From Streptomyces paradoxus (lineage in GTDB: Bacteria; Actinomycetota; Actinomycetes; Streptomycetales; Streptomycetaceae): a stretch of DNA of 64,000 bases. Both the position numbers and the translations under genes were made by a program. Positions 49,012 through 57,452 of this stretch are shown here, piece after piece; position 1 is the stretch's first letter, and each line of letters begins with the position of its first letter. The notes under the pieces were generated by a model. The model saw only the letters and a program-made list of their open reading frames with translations. It did not search any database and was not told the DNA's origin. Where the stretch lies: the NCBI RefSeq assembly GCF_014202475.1, contig NZ_JACHGV010000008.1, positions 1 to 64,000 of the forward strand. Direction: 5' to 3'.

Positions 49012-50163
49012 ATGACGGCCGCCCCTGAGTCCACTCCGCCCCTCCCCGCCCCGGCCCCCGCCCAGCGCACGGCCTGGCACCGCGTCCGCACCTCCATGAC
49101 GCGGCGGGAGTGGACCAGGGCCGGGGGGATGGCGGCCTTCATCCTGACCCTGCACGTGATCGGCTGGTTCACCCTCGTCGCGATCGTCGCCCCGGAGCAC
49201 CACGCCATCGGCGCGCAGACCTTCGGCGTCGGCATCGGCGTCACCGCGTACACGCTCGGCATGCGGCACGCCTTCGACGCCGACCACATCGCCGCCATCG
49301 ACAACACCACCCGCAAGCTGATGGGGCAGGGACAGCGGCCGCTGTCGGTCGGGTTCTGGTTCTCCCTCGGCCACTCCAGCGTCGTCTTCGCCCTGGCCTT
49401 CCTGCTCACGCTCGGCGTGAAGACCCTGGCCGGGCCGGTCCGCGACGGCGGCTCCACGCTGCACGACGTCACGGGCCTGATCGGCACGGCCGTCTCAGGG
49501 GCGTTCCTCTACCTGATCGCGGGCGTCAACCTCGTCATTCTGGCCGGCATCTGGAAGGTGTTCCGCGCCATGCGCTCGGGCCGCTACGACGAGGCCGCCC
49601 TGGAGGAGCAGCTGGACAACCGCGGCCTCATGAGCCGCCTGCTGGGCCGGGTCACCAAGTCGGTCTCCAAGCCCTGGCACATGTACCCGCTGGGCCTGCT
49701 GTTCGGCCTCGGCTTCGACACCGCCACCGAGATCGCCCTGCTCGTCCTGGCCGGTTCCGGCGCCGCCTCCGGACTGCCCTGGTACGCGATCCTGTGCCTG
49801 CCCGTCCTGTTCGCCGCGGGGATGTGCCTCCTCGACACCGTCGACGGCTCGTTCATGAACTTCGCCTACGGCTGGGCCTTCTCCAAGCCGGTCCGCAAGG
49901 TCTACTACAACCTCACCATCACCGGCCTGTCCGTCGCCGTGGCCCTCCTGATCGGTTCGGTCGAGCTCCTCGGCCTCCTCGCCGAACAGCTCGACCTGCA
50001 CGGCCCGTTCTGGGACTGGATCTCCGGCCTCGACCTCAACATCCTCGGCTACGTCGTCGTCGCCCTGTTCTTCGCCACCTGGGTGGTGGCGCTCGTGGTG
50101 TGGAGGGTCGGGCGCATCGAGGAGAAGTGGTCGGGGGACCTGGCCCCTCCACAGCACTCGTAG
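49012..50163 (+). CDS. HoxN/HupN/NixA family nickel/cobalt transporter (NiCoT)
   Basis: This 383-residue membrane protein has about eight helices and the family signatures RHAFDADHIAAIDNTTR near residue 85 and LGFDTATEIALLVL near 237, both histidine/acid-rich metal-handling segments in helices. It would import Ni2+ or Co2+ with high affinity for nickel enzymes (superoxide dismutase, urease, hydrogenase) or cobalamin. A Nur-like box lies upstream, pointing to nickel repression. The long cytoplasmic N-terminus (MTAAPESTPPLPAPAPAQ) is typical of actinomycete members. Metal choice cannot be read from sequence alone. Confidence 0.92.
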   Translation: MTAAPESTPPLPAPAPAQRTAWHRVRTSMTRREWTRAGGMAAFILTLHVIGWFTLVAIVAPEHHAIGAQTFGVGIGVTAYTLGMRHAFDADHIAAIDNTTRKLMGQGQRPLSVGFWFSLGHSSVVFALAFLLTLGVKTLAGPVRDGGSTLHDVTGLIGTAVSGAFLYLIAGVNLVILAGIWKVFRAMRSGRYDEAALEEQLDNRGLMSRLLGRVTKSVSKPWHMYPLGLLFGLGFDTATEIALLVLAGSGAASGLPWYAILCLPVLFAAGMCLLDTVDGSFMNFAYGWAFSKPVRKVYYNLTITGLSVAVALLIGSVELLGLLAEQLDLHGPFWDWISGLDLNILGYVVVALFFATWVVALVVWRVGRIEEKWSGDLAPPQHS

Positions 50164-50170
50164 CAGCCGC

Positions 50171-51142
50171 TCACGCCCCCGGCCGGAGCTCCTTGTGCCA
50201 CTTGACGATCTGCTTCTCCGCATCGCCCGTGTACGACCACGGGGTGCGGGTCGCGCGCGGCCCCAGCATGCCCAGCAGGACACCCGCGATGTCCTTGGCG
50301 CCGGCGGAACAGGCCGCGTGGGCCAGGTAGCTGAAGTCGCGGAGCTCGGCGGGCGCGATCCCGCTCTCCGTCCGGCTCATGACCCAGCGCTGCCAGGTCC
50401 GCCGCAGGTCGCTCGCCGCACCGTCGTGGCTCCAGTGCTGCGACAGGCCCACGGCGGAGTGCCTGCCCCGTGCCGCGTCCAGGGCGAAGCGGTACTCCTC
50501 GACCCGGGCGTACTGCACCAGCACGGGCAGCGGACAGCCGGGCGGCGCCACCCCGGCCGCGTCCCGGGCGAAGTCGTACATCAGGCCGTGCGTGCCGTGC
50601 CAGCGCGCCGAGTAGTAGTGCAGGACCTGCAGGTGCCCCTCGACGCTGTACGGATCGCGCCCGTGCAACTCGTCCCACCAGCGCCCCAGTTCCTGCCGGC
50701 GCACCCCGGAGGGGTACAGGCGCGCCACCGAGATCAGCGACACCCACGGCGTCGGGTCCTCCGGGTACGCCTCCGCCGCCGTCAGGCAGGCCAGCACCGC
50801 GGCGTCCACGCGGTGCTGGTCGATCGGCACGCCCCGTCCCGCCGCGATGGCCACGTTGAAGGTGCGGGCCGTCTCCGTAGCCGCCCGCAGCACCAGCGCG
50901 TCGGCGCTGTGGGCGTCCGCCGACAGCCAGGACTCCACCGTCGAACTGCCCGCGCACACCTGCGCGAGCTGCCGGATCCGGTGCCCCCGGGCCGCCCAGT
51001 CGCGGCCGGTGGCGCCCAGCAGGTCACGCAGCCCCTGCCAGCGGCCGATCACGACGTCCTGGCGGGCTGAGGTGAGGTCGGTGTCCCCGCAGTCGGGGTC
51101 GAAGTCGGGAGTGAAACCACGTCTGAGACTGCCTCGCGCCAT
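50171..51142 (-). CDS. Conserved-looking helical protein of unknown function (323 aa)
   Basis: This 323-residue soluble protein is helical, with TPR-like regularities (VDAAVLACLTAAEAYPEDPT, then HLQVLHYYSARWHGTHGLMY), a Cys near 19 and one near 63, and no membrane helix. An AGGAGGACCCCG ribosome-binding site fixes the ATG at 51142, 11 bases after the permease stop, so the two are an operon. It may be a regulator or accessory of the amino-acid permease. Function not recognised. Confidence 0.7.
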   Translation of the reverse strand: MARGSLRRGFTPDFDPDCGDTDLTSARQDVVIGRWQGLRDLLGATGRDWAARGHRIRQLAQVCAGSSTVESWLSADAHSADALVLRAATETARTFNVAIAAGRGVPIDQHRVDAAVLACLTAAEAYPEDPTPWVSLISVARLYPSGVRRQELGRWWDELHGRDPYSVEGHLQVLHYYSARWHGTHGLMYDFARDAAGVAPPGCPLPVLVQYARVEEYRFALDAARGRHSAVGLSQHWSHDGAASDLRRTWQRWVMSRTESGIAPAELRDFSYLAHAACSAGAKDIAGVLLGMLGPRATRTPWSYTGDAEKQIVKWHKELRPGA

Positions 51143-51153
51143 CGGGGTCCTCC

Positions 51154-52623
51154 TCAGAAGTCGGTGGAGAGACCCTCGTGGACGCGGGCGTGCGCGTCCT
51201 GTTCGCCGGGGACGTAGTCCGCCTCGACCGCGCGCGAGGCGTCCAGCTTCGCGGGCCGGTAGTAGTCGCTGCCCTGCCTCCAGTACCAGAGCATCGGGAC
51301 CAGCCCGACCGCGAGGCCGCCGATGCCGATCGTGATCGCGGCGCTGGACAGCTCGCCCAGCGACTCCACGAACACCCAGAACATGAACAGGGCGCCGCAC
51401 AGCGGCCACAGGCCGCCGAAGAGGAAGTTGGCCGGGGACGTCAGCAGCATCTTCCGGTACGCGACGACCACCGCGAGGCCGGCGAGCCCGTAATAGACAG
51501 CGATCTGCAGGCCGATCGCCGAGATGGCGTCGGAGAGGATGTCGCCCACCGAGCCCAGGGCGTTGGAGGCGATGAACATCGCCAGCGCCACCGCCCCGAC
51601 CACCACGATCGCCACCCAGGGGGTGTTCCATCGGCGGTGCACCCGGCCCAGCGCCGCCGGCATCGTACGGTCCCGGCCCATCGCGAACAGCGAGCGCGTC
51701 ACCTGGATCAGTGTCGTCTCCAGCGTGGCGATCGTCGACAGCATCACGGCCACGATCAGCAGCTTGCCGCCCCAGCCCGGCCAGATCTCCTCGCCGAGCA
51801 CGGCCAGCACGTTCGCGTCGTTCTCCTCGATCTGCTTCGAGGACAGGATCACGTTCACCGCGATGGTGAACACCTCGAACAGCAGGAAGACGATGCCCAC
51901 CCCGATCAGGCCCGCGAGTCCCGTCGTACGGCGGCTGTTGCGGGTCTCCTCGCTGAGGTTGCTGGTGACGTCCCAGCCCCAGTAGTAGAACGCGGCGATG
52001 AGCGCGCCCGAGGCGAAGCCGGCCATGCCGTCGAAGTGGGAGAAGCCGAGCCAGGACCAGTCGAAGGCGCGGGCGTTGCCGGTGTGGAAGAAGGCGAGCA
52101 CCGCGAACAGCGCCAGGATGGCCAGTTCGACACCCGACATGACCAGCTGCGCCCGGACCGTGAGCCGGGCGCCGCCCAGCACCACCAGCAGCATGACGAG
52201 GAACCAGGCGGCGCCGACCACCGTGGACAGCGCGGTGTTCTCGGCCAGCTTCTCGTCGAAGAGCGCGAGCGTCATCGACCCGGCCGGCAGCGATCCGGCC
52301 ACCATGAAGATCGTCGCCGAGATCACCAGGGCCCAGCCGCTGATGAAGCCCAGGAAGGGGTGGAGGGTGCGCCCCACCCACGAGTAGCTGGCACCCGCGT
52401 TGACGTCGATCCGGCCGAGGTAACTGAACGCCAGCGCGATGCCCAGCATGGGTATCGCGCAGTACAGCAGGGCGGCAGGACTGGCCAGCCCCACCGCGCC
52501 GACCAGGACGGCGGTGGTAGCGGCCAGCGAATACGCCGGGGCGCTGCCGGCGACCGCCATCACCACGGTGTCGAACGTGCTGAGGACGTTGGCCTGCAGC
52601 CCTCTGCCCCTGCTGTAGCTCAT
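51154..52623 (-). CDS. APC family amino acid/polyamine permease
   Basis: This 489-residue membrane protein has about twelve helices, with the APC-family glycine-rich helix 1 region (FDTVVMAVAGSAPAYSLAAT near residue 18), VNAGASYSWVGRTLHPFLGF near 73 and a central EETRNS/TTGL loop near 224. It would take up an amino acid or a related amine; substrate unknown. The downstream 323-residue gene is in the same operon. Confidence 0.9.
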   Translation of the reverse strand: MSYSRGRGLQANVLSTFDTVVMAVAGSAPAYSLAATTAVLVGAVGLASPAALLYCAIPMLGIALAFSYLGRIDVNAGASYSWVGRTLHPFLGFISGWALVISATIFMVAGSLPAGSMTLALFDEKLAENTALSTVVGAAWFLVMLLVVLGGARLTVRAQLVMSGVELAILALFAVLAFFHTGNARAFDWSWLGFSHFDGMAGFASGALIAAFYYWGWDVTSNLSEETRNSRRTTGLAGLIGVGIVFLLFEVFTIAVNVILSSKQIEENDANVLAVLGEEIWPGWGGKLLIVAVMLSTIATLETTLIQVTRSLFAMGRDRTMPAALGRVHRRWNTPWVAIVVVGAVALAMFIASNALGSVGDILSDAISAIGLQIAVYYGLAGLAVVVAYRKMLLTSPANFLFGGLWPLCGALFMFWVFVESLGELSSAAITIGIGGLAVGLVPMLWYWRQGSDYYRPAKLDASRAVEADYVPGEQDAHARVHEGLSTDF

Positions 52624-53013
52624 GGTTGCGCTGCTTTCACTTGTGCACGACCGGAGGCGGGCAGGCCGTCCCGGGGCGTTGGGGGTGGGGTGGAGCTCGC
52701 CACCGGACGGAGGAGGATGGCCTCGGGCCCGGGAGCGATGAAAAAGGGGTCGTGGATACCGTGCTGCCGCCGCGTCGGCAACCGGTCACAGTGTGTGTGC
52801 GAGCGATGATAGTCCCACTCCTTGATCTTTCAAGATTGACCGGTGGGTAATGTCCGGAGCGGCCCAGGGTTTTAACTCCTGTTGGCCCGAGGGGCGTTCG
52901 ATCCCCCCTCCCGGCCGGGGCGCATCCGCCGAGGTTGAAGCCCGCGTAACGGGAAACGCGGAACGGACAGGAGAGACCAACGAGTCGAGCAGCGCGACAG
53001 GAAGGCAGGAGTG
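52624..53013. other. Divergent intergenic region with an inverted repeat, no gene
   Basis: 390 bases separate the divergent permease and DUF5709 genes. A CTTGA-TCTT-TCAAG inverted repeat (52821-52834) sits in an AT-richer stretch and may belong to the permease promoter. A T-arm-like GTTCGATCC near 52895 is not part of a foldable tRNA. Confidence 0.5.
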
Positions 53014-53553
53014 ATGGGCACGGAACCGATGCGCTCGGAACCGATGGCGGACGACGTGTACCAGCCCACCGGGACCAACGAGGAGCAGGAGGACGCCGCG
53101 CCGCTGGACCTGCAGGACGCCGTCGACGAGCGGACGTACGACGACACTCTCGACGAGGGCTACTCACCGCCGGAGAAGCCCCTCGGCGTCACCAAGCGCG
53201 GCACCACCGCCGCCGAGCAGCACGAGGGCGAGACCCTCGACGAACGGCTGGCCCAGGAGGTCCCCGACGTGTCCGCCGAGCCCGCCGGGGACGGTGTGGG
53301 CGACACCCCGGACAGTGACGGCGAACCGGTGGACCCCGAGGCGGGCACCGCCCGCGCCGGCCGGCTGGTCGCCCCGGACGAGGGCGCCCACGCCGACACC
53401 ACGAAGGAGACCGTCGCGACGGACGTCGGCATCGACGGCGGAGCGGCCGGCGCTGAGGAGGCCGCCGTGCACGTCGTGGAGGACGACGCCCTGCCCGAGG
53501 ACGACGCCCCTTCCGAGGACGATGTCTTTCCCGAGGGCGACGGCAGGTTGTGA
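53014..53553 (+). CDS. DUF5709 family protein
   Basis: This 179-residue, strongly acidic protein carries the family core LDEGYSPPEKPLGVTKRGTT near residue 47 and HEGETLDERLAQEVPD near 71, followed by Asp/Glu/Ala-rich low-complexity sequence. It has no membrane helix or enzyme motif and is probably largely disordered. DUF5709 proteins are conserved in Streptomyces without known function. ATG 53014 is preferred to the overlapping GTG 53011, with GAAGG 8-9 bases upstream. Confidence 0.85.
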   Translation: MGTEPMRSEPMADDVYQPTGTNEEQEDAAPLDLQDAVDERTYDDTLDEGYSPPEKPLGVTKRGTTAAEQHEGETLDERLAQEVPDVSAEPAGDGVGDTPDSDGEPVDPEAGTARAGRLVAPDEGAHADTTKETVATDVGIDGGAAGAEEAAVHVVEDDALPEDDAPSEDDVFPEGDGRL

Positions 53554-53560
53554 CCCGCCC

Positions 53561-53582
53561 GCCGGCGTGAGCCCACGCCGGC
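53561..53582 (+). terminator. Hairpin terminator after the DUF5709 gene
   Basis: GCCGGCGTG at 53561-53569 pairs perfectly with CACGCCGGC at 53574-53582 around AGCC, 8 bases after the stop. A second, weaker hairpin (GCCACCGG/CCGGTGGC, 53592-53629) follows. Confidence 0.75.
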
Positions 53583-53650
53583 ACGCACGAGGCCACCGGA
53601 CCCGAGCGCATCCGCGCCGGGCCGGTGGCATTCTGCGTGCCGAGGTCGGC

Positions 53651-53857
53651 CTAGGGCAGGAGCTTCTCCAGGGCCGCGGGGCCCTCGGCCGCCAGCTTGC
53701 GCTTGGCCCACTCGATGTTGCGCGGGGTGATGTCCTTGCCCGACGCGAGGACGAGGTCCTCCGGTGACACGTCGGTGCCGGTGCGGGCGTGGAGCAGGCG
53801 GTCCGGGGTGGCGCGGTCCTCGGACGGCCGGGATGCGGCAGGCTCTGACGTCGACAT
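53651..53857 (-). CDS. Small hydrophilic protein of unknown function (68 aa)
   Basis: ATG 53857 follows AGGAGCAGCGAAC. The 68 residues have an N-terminal Ser/Pro/Ala region and a helical C-terminus (SPEDLVLASGKDITPRNIEW, then AKRKLAAEGPAALEKLLP) with a regular amphipathic pattern. The protein is polar and has no cysteine. Tandem ACACGTGT palindromes lie about 120-150 bases upstream. Function unknown, but the strong ribosome-binding site and coherent composition support a real gene. Confidence 0.7.
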   Translation of the reverse strand: MSTSEPAASRPSEDRATPDRLLHARTGTDVSPEDLVLASGKDITPRNIEWAKRKLAAEGPAALEKLLP

Positions 53858-53973
53858 GTTCGCTGCTCCTAGGGTCCGGATCGCCGGGGCGGCCCCGGTG
53901 CTGAAAAACGGGTCCGATATCACCATTCCCCCCGGGAGCGCGGCCTGCATCCGGAGAGCGCGGTCCTTTTCCC

Positions 53974-54008
53974 TGCGCACACGTGTTATTCCATGCGCAC
54001 ACGTGTTA
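53974..54008. repeat. Two 15-base direct repeats TGCGCACACGTGTTA, 20 bases apart
   Basis: Copies at 53974-53988 and 53994-54008 start exactly 20 bases apart, close to two helical turns. Each contains the palindrome ACACGTGT. The same GCGCACACGTGT core is in the 20-bp palindrome at 22431-22450. They lie upstream of the leftward 68-residue gene and may be a regulator's tandem site. Confidence 0.65.
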
Positions 54009-54141
54009 CCGCCGCGGCTGGCCTGGCCCGTGCCGCCCTGTCGGCCTTCGCCGGTACGGCGAGCGCCGACGACGGCCCCGTCGTACGGCCCCGTCGGCGG
54101 CGGCCCGGGCAGCATCGCGGGCCGCCGCCGGCCGCTGTCGT
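53993..54141 (+). pseudogene. Possible remnant of a small secreted protein
   Basis: A frame from ATG 53993 begins with a signal-peptide-like sequence (MRTRVTAAAGLARAALSAFA, then GTASADDGPVV) and then turns to Arg/Pro-rich junk. A neighbouring frame reads YGPVGGGPGSIAG at the same place, consistent with a frameshift. It has no ribosome-binding site, is short, and overlaps the phosphatase end. Weak evidence. Confidence 0.3.
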
Positions 54142-55251
54142 TCAGGGCCCGTCCCGCGGAAGGGGCGCGAGCACCAGCATCGTGACGTCGTCCTGTACGT
54201 CCGGGCAGTGCCGCACGAGGTCGGCCCAGACCCGCTCGGCCAGCGTGACCGGGTCCTCTGCGGCCAGCCCCGGCAGCCGTTCCACCAGGGGGTAGAAGGC
54301 CCCGCCCGCGTCCCTGGCCTCGGTGACCCCGTCGGAGGCCAGGAAGAGCCGGTCCCCGGCCCTCAGCGGCACCGAGACGACCCGGGGCGGAGCGCCCCCG
54401 GCGAGACCGAGACCGAGCGGGGTGCACGGCTCGACGTCCAGCTCCACGGCCCGCCCGTCCCGCAGCAGCAGCGGACCGGCCTGCCCGCACGCCACGATCC
54501 GCACGACCCGGGCGTCGGCGGAGAAGTCGAGCAGCACCGCCGTCGCGAACAGCTCGGCGTGCGGGTCGCCCGCCGAGTCCACCGCCAGCCTCCGGTCGAG
54601 CCGGGCCGCCACCGCCTCCGGGTCCGGCTGGTCCAGCACGGCCTCCCGGAACGCCCCCAGCAGCGCCGCGACCGTGGCCACGGCCGACAGCCCGTGCCCC
54701 TGCACATCCCCCATCACCGCCCGTACGCCGTAGGGGCCCGCCCGCACGTCGAAGAAGTCGCCGCCGACCAGCGTCCCGCGCTGCGCGGCCCGGTACAGCC
54801 CCGCGCACCGCACCGGCCCGACCCGCTCCGGCAGCGGCGGCACCACGGCCCGCTGCGCGGCCTCGGCGACGGTCCGCTCGGTGACCAGCTGCGCGTCGCG
54901 CCTGCTGCGGACGTAGGACAGCAGCACGCTCAGCACCGACACGAAGCACACGGTCAGAAGATCCGTGCTGCCGGGATCGTCGAGGTTGAAGACGGGCACC
55001 GTCAGCACGACCACGACCAGCGCGCCGAGCACCGCCGTCATCACCGGGCCGTGCGCCAGCACGGCCAGCGGCGGGATGGCGCCCAGCAGGAAACCGATGT
55101 CGAGCGGCTCCGGGCTGATCAGCTCCGCCGCGCACACCCCCGCCAGCAGCGCCGACGGCAGCACCCGGGCCCAGCCGGGCGGCGGTGCGCCGCGCAGCCA
55201 GCCCTGCCGGTCCGGGTCCCGCCGCGCCAGCCGGCCGCGCACACTGCTCAC
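54142..55251 (-). CDS. SpoIIE-type PP2C phosphatase with N-terminal membrane region
   Basis: This 369-residue protein has several hydrophobic segments at about 30-115 (ARVLPSALLAGVCAAELI and MTAVLGALVVVVLTVPVF), then a SpoIIE phosphatase domain. Metal-binding motifs are VGGDFFDVRAGP near 163, GDVQGHGLSAVATVA near 181, ASDGVTEARDA near 310 and the terminal DDVTMLVLAPL. It would dephosphorylate an anti-anti-sigma-type protein in response to a membrane-sensed cue. It stands alone, and no partner kinase or antagonist is adjacent. The GTG start is plausible. Confidence 0.88.
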   Translation of the reverse strand: MSSVRGRLARRDPDRQGWLRGAPPPGWARVLPSALLAGVCAAELISPEPLDIGFLLGAIPPLAVLAHGPVMTAVLGALVVVVLTVPVFNLDDPGSTDLLTVCFVSVLSVLLSYVRSRRDAQLVTERTVAEAAQRAVVPPLPERVGPVRCAGLYRAAQRGTLVGGDFFDVRAGPYGVRAVMGDVQGHGLSAVATVAALLGAFREAVLDQPDPEAVAARLDRRLAVDSAGDPHAELFATAVLLDFSADARVVRIVACGQAGPLLLRDGRAVELDVEPCTPLGLGLAGGAPPRVVSVPLRAGDRLFLASDGVTEARDAGGAFYPLVERLPGLAAEDPVTLAERVWADLVRHCPDVQDDVTMLVLAPLPRDGP

Positions 55252-55474
55252 ACCACCACGCTGCTACGCCCGACCGGCCGCCGCACGCCGGGACCCGCGC
55301 CACCACGGGCGGCCGCAGGCTCCGGCCGGAACGGCGTCGGCGTCCGCAGGATCCCCGAACACGTCCCTCTCAAGGGGGTGTTGGGCCAATCCGGAAAACC
55401 GATGGACGGCCCCCCGGAGATCACGTAGCGTGTGGCGCGCCACGCCCCGAGACCAGCGGAAGGAGGACAGAGCC

Positions 55475-55531
55475 GTGCAGTTCACACCGTTTCCGCGCTC
55501 CCTCCCCGTTGTCCCGGCGTGCCTCGACTGA
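55475..55531 (+). CDS. Candidate 18-codon leader peptide with strong Shine-Dalgarno
   Basis: GGAAGGAGG lies 8 bases before GTG 55475. The encoded peptide MQFTPFPRSLPVVPACLD ends in a TGA 45 bases before the GNAT start. A perfect ribosome-binding site on such a short, otherwise unremarkable frame suggests deliberate translation, as in transcription-attenuation or translation-coupled leaders. The single Cys, and Pro/Phe/Val richness, may report the charge of particular tRNAs (inference). Confidence 0.45.
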   Translation: MQFTPFPRSLPVVPACLD

Positions 55532-55576
55532 CCGACCGGGAGCGCTCTCAGCAGCACACGTCCCGGAGGACACCCC

Positions 55577-56464
55577 ATGACCGATGTGGTCATCCGCGCG
55601 CTCGGCACGAGCGACGCCGAACTCTTCGACACCCTGCCCGACCCGCTCGGCGCCCGTGAGGGCCACCGGCTGACCCGGCACCGCCCCGACTGGAAGCGGG
55701 TGGCCCTGCGCGACGGCCGGGTCGTCGCCCGCGGCGCCTGGTGGGGCGGCCCCGACGACTCCGAGCCCGTCAACCTCAACTGGTTCGACGTCGCCGAGGG
55801 CGAGGAGGAAGCGGGCGCCGCCCTCCTGCGCTCCGCCCCCTGGCAGGTCGAACTGGAACTGAACCTGCCGGCCGGCTGGCGGGACGACCCGGCCCTGCGC
55901 GCCGCCGCCGACACCCGCGTCACCGCCGCCCGGAAGGCCGGCTACGAGCTCCTCGTCGAACGCCTCCTGTACCGCTGGACCCCCGCCGGTGGCCTGCCCG
56001 AGCGGCCCGGGCGTCTTCAGTTCCGCGCCGAACCGGACGACGCCGTGTTCTTCGACGCGCTGCGCCGCATCCACTCCGTCACCCTGGACGCCCACGCGCT
56101 CAAGGCCATCGAACAGGGCGGACTCGACCGGGCGGCCCAGGAGGAACTCGACTTCTTCCACTGGTGCCCGTCGCCGCGCGAGTGGTGGCAGGTGGCGTAC
56201 ACACCGCAGGGCGACATGGCCGGCATCCACATCCCGGCCCACAATCCGTCGGGACCCTGCATCGGCTTCATCGGCGTCCTGCCGGACCAGCGGGGCCACG
56301 GCTACGCCTACGACCTGCTGGCCGAGTGCACGCACTTCCTGGTCGGGCAGGGGGCGGAGTTCGTCGCCGCGGCCACGGACCTGGGCAACTTCCCGATGGC
56401 GGCGAACTTCGCCAAGGCCGGCTTCCCGGTGGTGAAGGAGCGGCTCAACTTCGACCCGGCGTAG
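55577..56464 (+). CDS. GNAT family N-acetyltransferase (295 aa)
   Basis: This 295-residue protein is longer than simple GNATs and probably has two GNAT-like halves. The N-terminal half (about residues 1-150) has a degenerate fold. The C-terminal half carries the acetyl-CoA motif GFIGVLPDQRGHGYAYDLLA near residue 230, followed by AATDLGNFPMAANFAKAGF near 256. Substrate unknown. A short upstream ORF with a strong ribosome-binding site ends 45 bases before its ATG. Confidence 0.85.
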   Translation: MTDVVIRALGTSDAELFDTLPDPLGAREGHRLTRHRPDWKRVALRDGRVVARGAWWGGPDDSEPVNLNWFDVAEGEEEAGAALLRSAPWQVELELNLPAGWRDDPALRAAADTRVTAARKAGYELLVERLLYRWTPAGGLPERPGRLQFRAEPDDAVFFDALRRIHSVTLDAHALKAIEQGGLDRAAQEELDFFHWCPSPREWWQVAYTPQGDMAGIHIPAHNPSGPCIGFIGVLPDQRGHGYAYDLLAECTHFLVGQGAEFVAAATDLGNFPMAANFAKAGFPVVKERLNFDPA

Positions 56465-56502
56465 GCAACCGGGCCGCCCGCGAACCGTCCCGGCCGCGCG
56501 GA

Positions 56503-57384
56503 CTAGGACCTGTCGTCCAGCAGGTCCTGGGCCGCCGTGAGGATCTCCGTCACCCTCAGGCCGAACGCCGCGTCACAGGCGTGCGGGCGGCCGGTCCGGG
56601 CGGCGTCGAGCAGCGCGTCCGCGGCCCGCATCAGCGCGGGCACCGCACCGTCGGAGCCGTCCGGCAGCACCGCCACCCCGGCCTCCCCGCGCAGCTCCAC
56701 ACCGGCACCGGCCGCGGCGGGCGGCGCCGTCAGGCTCAGGGTGAGCGTGCTCGACGCCCCGCCCGCGTGGTCGAGGACGACATGCGCCGTGTCGCCGGGC
56801 CCGTACACCGCCGCCGTCACGCGCCGTACGTCGCCGAGGACCGCCAGCAGCACGGACAAGGCGTGCGGGCCGACGTCCCACAGGGCGCCCTTCTCCCGCC
56901 GCCACGGCGTCGCGAAGGGGCTCTCGCTGGTGAACACCGCCCCGAGCCACTCGGCGCGCCCGGTGAACCAGCCCGGCACCGCGGCCTGCTCGCCGATCCA
57001 GGCAGCCGACTCGGGCTGGAAGCGGGTCGTGAAGAACACGATCGAGGCGACACCGGCTTCCTCGGCGGCCTCGACCACGGCCCGCGCCTGTTCCACCGTC
57101 GGCGCGAGCGGCTTGTCGAGCAGCAGATGGCACCCGGCCCGCGCCGCCCGGGCCGCGAGGGAGGCCTGCACGTCGGGCGGCAGCGCCACGGCCACGGCGT
57201 CCACGTCGGCGAACAGGTCGTCGACGTCGTCGTAGGCGCGGACGCCGTGCCGCTCCGCCAGCTCCTTCGCGGCTTCCGGGCGACGGCCCCAGACCCCCGC
57301 GAAGTCCAGCTTCTCGTGCCCGCTCAACGCGGGTGCGTGGGCCATCTGTGCCCAGGGCCCGGTGCCGAGCAGTCCTATGCGCAT
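56503..57384 (-). CDS. Gfo/Idh/MocA family oxidoreductase
   Basis: This 293-residue protein has an NAD(P)-binding motif at its start (RIGLLGTGPWAQMAHAPA) and an EKP-related motif (LLLDKPLAPTVEQ near residue 88), with Asp in place of Glu but the catalytic Lys kept. The C-terminal domain is short, so the protein is smaller than most Gfo/Idh members. It probably oxidises or reduces a sugar-like substrate. ATG 57384 is the likely start. A 10-bp hairpin upstream may be a leader control element. Confidence 0.82.
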   Translation of the reverse strand: MRIGLLGTGPWAQMAHAPALSGHEKLDFAGVWGRRPEAAKELAERHGVRAYDDVDDLFADVDAVAVALPPDVQASLAARAARAGCHLLLDKPLAPTVEQARAVVEAAEEAGVASIVFFTTRFQPESAAWIGEQAAVPGWFTGRAEWLGAVFTSESPFATPWRREKGALWDVGPHALSVLLAVLGDVRRVTAAVYGPGDTAHVVLDHAGGASSTLTLSLTAPPAAAGAGVELRGEAGVAVLPDGSDGAVPALMRAADALLDAARTGRPHACDAAFGLRVTEILTAAQDLLDDRS

Positions 57385-57452
57385 GCCGCCGCCTCTCCAC
57401 GCTGCCAGGACGAAGAGCGTGCCACACGGAAACGGCCGGGAGACAACAAGAA

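Noticed and set aside
50171..52381. A 736-codon leftward frame running from inside the permease into the 323-residue gene
   Set aside because: The N-terminal half is a shadow of the permease. The ribosome-binding site and family-like residues place the start at 51142.
52860..52920. tRNA-like T-arm (GTTCGATCC) beside an anticodon-like loop
   Set aside because: No matching acceptor stem or D-arm could be built on either strand, and no CCA-like end is present. The resemblance is local.
53651..55306. A 551-codon leftward frame across the SpoIIE phosphatase
   Set aside because: Only the last 68 codons, with their own AGGAG site, are coherent; the rest is the shadow of the phosphatase.
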